A stretch of DNA of 6,937 bases, taken from positions 1 to 6,937 of the forward strand of contig CAJYBF010000050.1 in NCBI GenBank assembly GCA_913064935.1, given 5' to 3'. Every line of letters begins with the position of its first letter. Position 1 is the first letter of the stretch. Position numbers and translations under genes: made by a program. The notes beneath the pieces are model-generated. The model searched no databases and had not been told where the DNA came from. It worked only from the letters and a program-made list of their open reading frames with translations. Positions 1 through 4,758 of the stretch are shown here, one piece after another. The DNA comes from an uncultured Mollicutes bacterium (GTDB taxonomy: Bacteria; Bacillota_I; Bacilli_A; MAG-NZ).

Positions 1-330
1 CACTTAGCGTCTGTTTAAGTTTCTGAAAATGACCTGGTTAGTCCAGGATTGGATTCATACGGTCCTATAAGTATTAATTTTGCAAATATATTAAAGTACG
101 AATATATCCCTTTGGCTAAAACTATAAATGTAATTCTAGATGTAGTTAAGGAAGCCTTGGGGTCGCCAGTTGAAATTGAGTTTGCCGTTGATTTAACGAA
201 GGATAAAGCAGGATTGGCTTCTTTCTATCTATTGCAAATTAAGCCGCTTGTTTGTAATGAAGAGGATTATAATGTAGATGTAGATAAAATAGATCAGGAT
301 CACCTTGTTTTATATTCAGAAAAAACAATC
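1..330 (+). pseudogene. PEP/pyruvate-binding (PPDK N-terminal type) domain remnant
   Basis: The first roughly 110 codons read as the end of a PEP synthase/pyruvate phosphate dikinase ATP-binding domain. The clearest parts are SPVEIEFAVDL followed by FYLLQIKPLV, which match the family pattern G-PVEIEFA-(N/D)L...FYLLQIRP. A later HLVLYSEK matches sequence that follows this block in large PEP/pyruvate-binding proteins. Homology appears to continue upstream of the open frame (SENDLVSPGL), where an in-frame TAA sits at 16-18. The fragment is therefore cut by the window edge, interrupted by a stop, and replaced at about 325-366 by cardiolipin synthase sequence. The domain normally phosphorylates pyruvate or binds PEP with ATP; this piece cannot do so alone. 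The family call is fairly firm, the exact end of homology is not. Confidence 0.6.
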
Positions 331-1329
331 ACTGATCTATTTTCAAATATTCCATCTACTACAGATATAAAAGCAAAACTTATTAAAAAAGATAAGCAAG
401 GTGTTGAGATTAGAATTATCTATGACTATTTAGGAAGTAGAAGTTTTAACAATAGTTTTTTGAAAGTACTTAGATTACACGGGATACTTGTTCATCCAAT
501 AGATAAATTGATAGTTCCTATTTTTAACACGAAGGTCAATTATAGGTATCATAGAAAAATCACCATTATAGATGGAAAATTTGCTTTTACAGGCGGATTT
601 AACATTGGTAATGAGTATTTGTTCGGAACAAGAAAATATAACTGGAGAGACACACATATGGAAATAGAAGGTGCGATTATTCAATCGCTTACTGCACTGT
701 TTTCAAGAGATTGGTACTATGTCACGAATGAACTGATTACAAACAAGAAATATTACCCAATTCAAACTGTAGAAGAAGAAGGGATTTTTCAACTCTTACA
801 ATCAGGTCCTGATACAATACCCATTATAAGAAATACTTATCTAAAGTTAATATACGCTGCTAAAAAGTATATATATATAAGTACCCCATATCTTGGTTTA
901 GATAAAGAATATGAGACAGCATTAAAAATGGCAGCTAGGGCAGGTAATGATGTGAAGATATTAATTCCTGGTAGACCTGATAAACTTATGATTTATAAGG
1001 TCACGGAATCATTCATCTTACCCTTACTTGAAAGTGGAATTAAAATATATAAGTATAAGCATACTTTTAACCACTCGAAATTTATCGTTGTTGATGATGA
1101 GATAGGATCGTGTGGAACATATAATTTTGATGTAAGAAGTGCATTAATTAACTTTGAAAACACAATTTTAATGTATAATAGGAGTGTGAGTGTATTAAAA
1201 GAAGAGTTTCTAGTAGACTTAAAAAAATCTGAAGAGATAACATTAATGGCATGGGGCAAACGTTCCAAGGTAAATAGCTTTATAACAGACCTATTCACCT
1301 TAATTACGCAGTTAACATCGGAGAGATAA
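49..1329 (+). CDS. cls: N-terminally truncated cardiolipin synthase (PLD family), fused to PEP-binding fragment
   Basis: From about residue 106 onward this 426-residue frame is a phospholipase D-superfamily cardiolipin synthase, which joins two phosphatidylglycerols at the membrane. Both catalytic HKD motifs are present: H168-K170-D175 in YHRKITIIDGKFAFTGG, and H342-K344-D349 in NHSKFIVVDD, followed by SCGTYNFDVRS and a conserved NFE. Family members are about 480-510 residues with two N-terminal membrane helices. Here the helices and the start of the first PLD domain are missing, replaced by about 92-105 residues of PEP/pyruvate-binding sequence. The only available start is TTG at 49 with no good ribosome binding site; the next in-frame ATG is codon 204, inside the catalytic region. 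The frame probably results from a deletion fusion or an assembly join, and activity is doubtful. Its TAA is one base before the next gene. Confidence 0.7.
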   Translation: MDSYGPISINFANILKYEYIPLAKTINVILDVVKEALGSPVEIEFAVDLTKDKAGLASFYLLQIKPLVCNEEDYNVDVDKIDQDHLVLYSEKTITDLFSNIPSTTDIKAKLIKKDKQGVEIRIIYDYLGSRSFNNSFLKVLRLHGILVHPIDKLIVPIFNTKVNYRYHRKITIIDGKFAFTGGFNIGNEYLFGTRKYNWRDTHMEIEGAIIQSLTALFSRDWYYVTNELITNKKYYPIQTVEEEGIFQLLQSGPDTIPIIRNTYLKLIYAAKKYIYISTPYLGLDKEYETALKMAARAGNDVKILIPGRPDKLMIYKVTESFILPLLESGIKIYKYKHTFNHSKFIVVDDEIGSCGTYNFDVRSALINFENTILMYNRSVSVLKEEFLVDLKKSEEITLMAWGKRSKVNSFITDLFTLITQLTSER

Positions 1330-1330
1330 T

Positions 1331-2626
1331 ATGAATTTAACAATAAAAGGATTAGATATAAATGGACATGGAATAGCATATCATAAGAAAAAAATTGTTT
1401 TTGTAAAAGGTGCACTTCCAAACGAGATTGTGGATGTTGAAATCACAGAAGAGAAGAATAATTTTTCTCAAGCTAAAGTTAATAAAATAATTAAGAAATC
1501 AAAACATAGGGTGAATCCCAGTTGTAAAGTTTATTTCAAGTGTGGCGGATGTTCTTTAATGCATTTAGATTATCAGGAACAACTAAAATACAAGCAAAAC
1601 CGTGTAAGAGAATCGTTTATGAAATATACATCTCTAACTCCTCAAGTTGGTCCTACTATAGGGATGAAATCGCCGAATTATTACAGAAATAAAGTTCAAT
1701 TAGTAGTTAAGAAGTTAAAAGAAAAAGTAGTAATAGTACTTTATGATGAAGGTAGCCATTTCGTTACTGAGATGGAGGAATGTTTAATTCAGGATAAAGC
1801 AATTAATAAAGCACTTGTAGAGATCAAGAAAGCTTTAAATGAGATAAAAATTGACGTATCTAATAAAGGTCTTAGACATATAATTGTGAGAACAAATAAG
1901 CATAATGAATTACAATTATCCTTAGTGACAGCTAGACAGATGAATCTTGAACAATTGACTTTACAGTTGAACAAAATCGAAAATGTTGCGGGAATAATGA
2001 ATGTTATTCTGGATAGAAAGAGTAAGTTACTTCATGATGGAAAAGTGCTTAAGTTAGAAGGTAAGTCTAGATTAGTTAAAGAAATTGGTGATACATCATT
2101 TTATGTAAGACCGCTGGATTTCTTTCAACTAAATGACATTCAAACATTGAAGTTATATGATCATATAAAATCGTTAGTTGGAAATGGTAGCAAAATAGTT
2201 GACTGTTATGCAGGTGTAGGTAGTATTGGTCAATATATTTATAAAGGGCAAGAGTTAAGAGGAATAGAAATAGTACCTTCAGCTGTTGAGTCAGCAAAGG
2301 ATAATTGTCGTTTGAATAAGATAGATGCTGATTATGCTGTTGGTAGTGTAGGAAATGTACTTAAGAGATGGTCAAAGGCTGGTTACAAACCAGACTTAAT
2401 GATATTTGATCCACCACGACCAGGTTTAGATCCTGAGAGTATCACCACTATTTTAAAAGTTAAACCAAAATCAATTATCTATGTTTCTTGTAATCCTTCA
2501 ACATTAGCAAAAGATATTAATTTTCTATCTGATAAATATGATGTTGTTTCAGTTCAACCTTTTGATATGTTTCCTCAAACGGCACATGTTGAATGTTGTG
2601 TTAAGTTAAACATCAAAAGAAAATAA
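1331..2626 (+). CDS. rlmD: 23S rRNA m5U methyltransferase, RlmD/RlmCD (TrmA/RumA family)
   Basis: The product (431 residues) would use SAM to form 5-methyluridine in 23S rRNA; Gram-positive members of the family can modify two sites (U747 and U1939, E. coli numbering). Residues 1-55 form a TRAM RNA-binding domain. The 4Fe-4S cysteines are C65, C71, C74 and C151 (the block CKVYFKCGGC, then EECLIQ). The SAM-binding loop is DCYAGVGSIG (291-300), then FDPPRPGLD (359-367). The catalytic nucleophile is C387 in SCNPSTL, and the general base is probably E421 in HVE. All key residues and the usual length are intact. GGAGAG at 1320-1325, five bases before the ATG, supports the start. It is one base after the cls-like frame and 11 bases before acr3, so probably co-transcribed with both. 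RlmD versus RlmCD versus a tRNA-acting TrmA-like enzyme cannot be settled from sequence alone. Confidence 0.93.
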   Translation: MNLTIKGLDINGHGIAYHKKKIVFVKGALPNEIVDVEITEEKNNFSQAKVNKIIKKSKHRVNPSCKVYFKCGGCSLMHLDYQEQLKYKQNRVRESFMKYTSLTPQVGPTIGMKSPNYYRNKVQLVVKKLKEKVVIVLYDEGSHFVTEMEECLIQDKAINKALVEIKKALNEIKIDVSNKGLRHIIVRTNKHNELQLSLVTARQMNLEQLTLQLNKIENVAGIMNVILDRKSKLLHDGKVLKLEGKSRLVKEIGDTSFYVRPLDFFQLNDIQTLKLYDHIKSLVGNGSKIVDCYAGVGSIGQYIYKGQELRGIEIVPSAVESAKDNCRLNKIDADYAVGSVGNVLKRWSKAGYKPDLMIFDPPRPGLDPESITTILKVKPKSIIYVSCNPSTLAKDINFLSDKYDVVSVQPFDMFPQTAHVECCVKLNIKRK

Positions 2627-2637
2627 GGGGATTCAAT

Positions 2638-3699
2638 ATGAAGAAAGACGTAAAAGTAGTAAATGACAATAAGAAAGATCCTATGGGTCTTTTCGGTAGA
2701 TATCTTACCTTCTGGGTAGCACTATGTATAGTTGTTGGGGTTGCTATTGGGAAATGGGCTCCAGTTATTCCAGAGACTTTAGCTAAATTTGAGTACGCAA
2801 ATGTATCTATACCAGTTGCTATATTGATTTGGCTAATGATTTATCCTATGATGCTGAAAATAGATTTTTCTAGTGTTCTAGAAGCAACTAAAAGACCAAA
2901 AGGATTAACAATTACTACTGTGACTAACTGGTTGATTAAACCATTCACGATGTACCTAATTGCTGCTTTATTCTTTAAGGTCATATTCCAATCGTTAATT
3001 GGAACAGAATTAGCAAATGAGTATCTAGCAGGAGCAATCCTACTAGGGGCAGCTCCATGTACAGCCATGGTGTTTGTATGGAGTCATCTGACAAAAGGAG
3101 ATCCAGCTTATACGTTGGTCCAAGTCGCAGTTAATGATTTAATCCTTTTAATAGCATTTACTCCAATTGTTATGTTCTTACTAGGTGTTAACTATGTTAG
3201 TGTTCCTTATGATACATTATTCTTATCAGTTATTTTATTCGTAGTAATACCTTTGTTAGGTGGATATTTATCAAGGAAATATATTGTTGCAGGTAAAGGA
3301 TTAACTTACTTTACTGAGGTATTTCTTAAGAAATTTGATAAAACTACTATAATTGGATTATTGCTTACTTTAGTTATTATATTCTCTTTCCAAGGAGAAA
3401 CTATTTTAAATAATCCTCTTCATATAGGTTTAATAGCAGTACCATTAATTATCCAAACGTTCCTGATTTTCCTCGTTGCATATTTATGGGCTAAAGCATG
3501 GAGACTTAAACATAACATAGCTGCTCCTGCAGCGTTAATAGGAGCGAGTAATTTCTTCGAACTAGCAGTTGCAGTTGCGATTTCATTGTTCGGGCTACAG
3601 TCAGGAGCAACACTAGTTACAGTAGTCGGAGTACTAGTAGAAGTACCTGTTATGCTGACGCTTGTAAGCATAGCAAATAAGACAAAACATTGGTTCTAA
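2638..3699 (+). CDS. acr3: Acr3-type arsenite efflux permease
   Basis: This 353-residue integral membrane protein exports arsenite, As(III), in the Acr3 (BART superfamily) manner, as a secondary carrier unrelated to ArsB. About ten hydrophobic segments can be seen (near residues 22-40, 55-73, 92-114, 129-150, 160-184, 193-210, 235-253, 259-283, 295-318 and 323-345). Hallmarks are the conserved cysteine C141 in GAAPCTAMVFVWS, the AVNDL motif, and acidic residues in late helices, E308 in NFFELAVAVA and E335 in VEVPVM. A family Cys and a Glu are known to be required for transport. Length is normal and nothing is missing. The ribosome binding site TAAGGGG (2624-2630) overlaps the rlmD stop codon, which suggests coupled translation. 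arsC follows after 24 bases, so the pair forms an arsenic resistance cassette. Confidence 0.95.
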   Translation: MKKDVKVVNDNKKDPMGLFGRYLTFWVALCIVVGVAIGKWAPVIPETLAKFEYANVSIPVAILIWLMIYPMMLKIDFSSVLEATKRPKGLTITTVTNWLIKPFTMYLIAALFFKVIFQSLIGTELANEYLAGAILLGAAPCTAMVFVWSHLTKGDPAYTLVQVAVNDLILLIAFTPIVMFLLGVNYVSVPYDTLFLSVILFVVIPLLGGYLSRKYIVAGKGLTYFTEVFLKKFDKTTIIGLLLTLVIIFSFQGETILNNPLHIGLIAVPLIIQTFLIFLVAYLWAKAWRLKHNIAAPAALIGASNFFELAVAVAISLFGLQSGATLVTVVGVLVEVPVMLTLVSIANKTKHWF

Positions 3700-3723
3700 G
3701 AAAATTAGAAAGTTGGGTTTAGT

Positions 3724-4167
3724 ATGAAATATAATATTGCTTTTATTTGTGTTCATAATTCTTGCCGGAGTCAAATGGCAGAGGGATGGGCCAAAGAGTT
3801 ATTGAGCGACTCTTTCAATGTGTATTCGGCAGGGACAGAGTATTATAAAGAGGTAAAGCCTTTAGCTGTTCATGTTATGGAAGAAGTAGGGATTAAGATG
3901 AGTATGCACCAACCCAAACTTTTATCTGACATACCAAAAGAGGTAGATTTCCTAATTACCATGGGATGTAATGTAAAGTGTCCATATGTACCAAATAGGC
4001 ATAAAGAAGATTGGGGTCTTGATGATCCTTCAGGTGGTACATTAGACGATTTCAGAAAAACAAGAGATTTGATTAAGAAAAAAGTAATTGACTTCAAAAA
4101 TAGAATCGAAGAAGGTGACTTAACACTTTCATTATTCGGACCAACAAAAAAAATCGACAAGCTATGA
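3724..4167 (+). CDS. arsC: Arsenate reductase, low-molecular-weight phosphatase-like ArsC
   Basis: The product (147 residues) reduces arsenate to arsenite in the cytoplasm, giving the substrate for the Acr3 pump encoded just upstream. It is of the low-molecular-weight tyrosine phosphatase fold (pI258 ArsC class), not the glutaredoxin-like E. coli plasmid class. The P-loop is CVHNSCRS with nucleophile C9 and C14, R15. The cysteine relay would use C82 and C86 in MGCNVKCPYVP. The general-acid loop is WGLDDPSGG (D100/D101). Spacing between the two relay cysteines is three residues, the tighter arrangement common in clostridial-type enzymes, rather than the wider pI258 spacing. The ribosome binding site is weak (AGAAAGTTGGG upstream), so translation may depend on coupling to acr3. 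The TGA stop lies in the loop of a terminator-like hairpin. Confidence 0.94.
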   Translation: MKYNIAFICVHNSCRSQMAEGWAKELLSDSFNVYSAGTEYYKEVKPLAVHVMEEVGIKMSMHQPKLLSDIPKEVDFLITMGCNVKCPYVPNRHKEDWGLDDPSGGTLDDFRKTRDLIKKKVIDFKNRIEEGDLTLSLFGPTKKIDKL

Positions 4168-4185
4168 CTTTTCGATTTTCATTTG
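4150..4185 (+). terminator. Probable terminator overlapping the arsC stop
   Basis: AAAATCGACAAG (4150-4161) pairs with CTTTTCGATTTT (4168-4179), 12 positions with one mismatch, around a six-base loop CTATGA that contains the arsC stop codon. A run of A precedes it and a loose T-rich tract (TTTTCATTT) follows, so it could act in either direction. The stem is AT-rich and the T-tract is interrupted, so strength is uncertain. It is the best candidate for the end of the rlmD-acr3-arsC transcript. Confidence 0.45.
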
Positions 4186-4217
4186 CCAAATATCGCTAGC
4201 CAGTCTAGGTGAGAACT

Positions 4218-4243
4218 GTTGATTTTGTTACCAAAAGATCAAC
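4218..4243. repeat. Inverted repeat, 9-bp stem
   Basis: GTTGATTTT and AAAGATCAAC-type arms form a nine-pair stem (one G-T pair) around the loop GTTACCAA. No T-run follows on either strand, so it is not a normal intrinsic terminator. It may be an operator or an mRNA end-stabilising hairpin; the role is unknown. Confidence 0.45.
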
Positions 4244-4280
4244 CTTCTAGTAAAAATTCACATTAAATTCACAAAATCAA

Positions 4281-4309
4281 TTGACAATAATAGCCAAAAG
4301 TGGTAAAAA
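4281..4309 (+). promoter_or_regulatory. Sigma-A-type promoter with extended -10
   Basis: A perfect -35 box TTGACA (4281-4286) is followed by a 17-base spacer and TAAAAA (4304-4309), preceded by TGG as in an extended -10 element. The predicted start is near 4316-4318, about 30 bases before the small ORF at 4348. This is the best promoter in the window and is placed to drive the small ORF and possibly the ABC exporter unit. Confidence 0.65.
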
Positions 4310-4347
4310 TATATAGTAGTTAAAACTAATGAAAGGGGATATGTAAA

Positions 4348-4581
4348 ATGACTAACCAGAAAAATCAAAATGTATTTTTAATGATTCATTGTCAAATCGT
4401 ATCGTTAGTGTCAGTTTTTTGTAATGCCATCAATGCGCATTTGCCGAGAAAATCGAGATATTCAAATATCATCAAAACTATAGTTCATATTAACAAACTA
4501 TATTATTCAAATTTTATAAGTCATTTATACAAGGTGAGATTATTACCTACCCTTAGATTAAGACTACTGGCTATAAGTTAA
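4348..4581 (+). CDS. Small ORF of unknown function, possible leader ORF
   Basis: A 77-codon frame preceded by AAAGGGG (4332-4338), nine bases before the ATG, and by a good promoter at 4281-4309. I do not recognise the product. It is basic and contains no Asp, Glu or Gly, a composition more like translated AT-rich noncoding DNA than a normal protein, although the first half is mildly hydrophobic (NVFLMIH, IVSLVSVFC). Its stop codon lies inside the 20-bp palindrome at 4572-4591, and a terminator follows at 4675-4703. It may be a regulatory leader ORF for the downstream ABC exporter, a decayed small gene, or chance. The initiation signals are much better than the coding sequence. Confidence 0.3.
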   Translation: MTNQKNQNVFLMIHCQIVSLVSVFCNAINAHLPRKSRYSNIIKTIVHINKLYYSNFISHLYKVRLLPTLRLRLLAIS

Positions 4582-4605
4582 TTAACTTATATCAAATTTG
4601 AATAA
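4503..4605. repeat. Imperfect inverted repeat pair
   Basis: The arm at 4503-4520 (TTATTCAAATTTTATAAG) is the reverse complement of 4586-4605 except for two inserted bases: 12 bases match exactly, then six more after the gap. The arms enclose the end of the small ORF and the 3' arm overlaps the 20-bp palindrome, so the two structures would exclude each other in RNA. Confidence 0.45.
4572..4591. repeat. Perfect 20-bp palindrome
   Basis: TATAAGTTAATTAACTTATA is its own reverse complement with no spacer. It contains the stop codon of the small ORF at 4348. It may be a dimeric regulator's operator; with no loop it is a poorer RNA hairpin. No known consensus is recognised. Confidence 0.6.
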
Positions 4606-4625
4606 GTAGAACTGCTGTTTATTTA

Positions 4626-4651
4626 TATAATGTAATATTTACATTTGTAAA
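4626..4651 (+). promoter_or_regulatory. TATAAT box with overlapping TACANNTGTA dyad
   Basis: A perfect TATAAT lies at 4626-4631 but has no good -35 at 16-18 bases. Just downstream, TTTACA-TT-TGTAAA (4638-4651) contains TACATTTGTA, which fits the TACANNTGTA box used by the CopY/BlaI/MecI family of winged-helix repressors. A second overlapping dyad, ATGTAA-TAT-TTACAT, lies at 4630-4644. No such repressor gene is in the window, and short AT-rich dyads occur by chance, so this is tentative. Confidence 0.35.
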
Positions 4652-4674
4652 ACAAACCTTGTAGTTAATTATGG

Positions 4675-4703
4675 ACATAGATAATGATATCTATGTTTTT
4701 TTT
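4675..4703 (+). terminator. Intrinsic terminator upstream of the ABC exporter
   Basis: ACATAGATA (4675-4683) pairs perfectly with TATCTATGT (4688-4696) around the loop ATGA. The stem runs into eight consecutive T (4696-4703). It ends the transcript begun at the 4281-4309 promoter and lies 55 bases before the ABC start, a position suited to attenuation. Confidence 0.75.
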
Positions 4704-4714
4704 ATGTAATGAAG

Positions 4715-4738
4715 GATTTTATATGCAAATATAAAATC
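4715..4738 (+). promoter_or_regulatory. 10-bp hairpin with GCAA loop before the ABC ribosome binding site
   Basis: GATTTTATAT (4715-4724) and ATATAAAATC (4729-4738) pair perfectly around GCAA, a GNRA-type tetraloop. There is no T-run, so it is not a terminator. It stops nine bases before the GAGGTGA ribosome binding site (4748-4754) and could affect translation or RNA stability, or be a DNA operator. Confidence 0.5.
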
Positions 4739-4758
4739 AAAGAGGAAGAGGTGAGGAA

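Larger units (their letters stand above)
4168..4758 (+). other. Structured intergenic region before the ABC exporter
   Basis: About 590 bases without a recognisable protein gene. The first part (4168-4280) holds only a hairpin at 4218-4243. Then come, in order, a promoter at 4281-4309, a ribosome binding site and a 77-codon doubtful ORF, several AT-rich inverted repeats, a TATAAT box with an overlapping TACANNTGTA dyad, an intrinsic terminator and a GCAA-capped hairpin just before the ABC ribosome binding site. I see no strong promoter after the terminator. The ABC gene may therefore be read by transcription passing through it; this is inference. Confidence 0.6.

Noticed and set aside
993..1421. 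142-codon reverse-strand open frame
   Set aside because: It lies opposite the cls-like gene and the start of rlmD, shows no recognisable motif, and is explained as a shadow of AT-rich coding sequence.
2841..3671. Reverse-strand open frames within acr3
   Set aside because: The forward strand is a complete Acr3 with all family motifs; the antisense frames have no family features.
4341..4346. ATGTAA minimal start-stop ORF before the small ORF
   Set aside because: Only two bases separate it from the GGGG of the ribosome binding site, too close for normal initiation; ATG 4348 is better placed.
4350..4560. Decayed gene in another frame of the 4348 region (segments such as CHQCAFAEKIEIFKYH)
   Set aside because: Other frames contain several stops, and no family could be recognised on either strand, so a frameshifted gene cannot be supported.
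4168..4758. T-box, tRNA or CRISPR content in the intergenic region
   Set aside because: No T-box AGGGTGG-type core, no cloverleaf and no regularly spaced repeats were seen.
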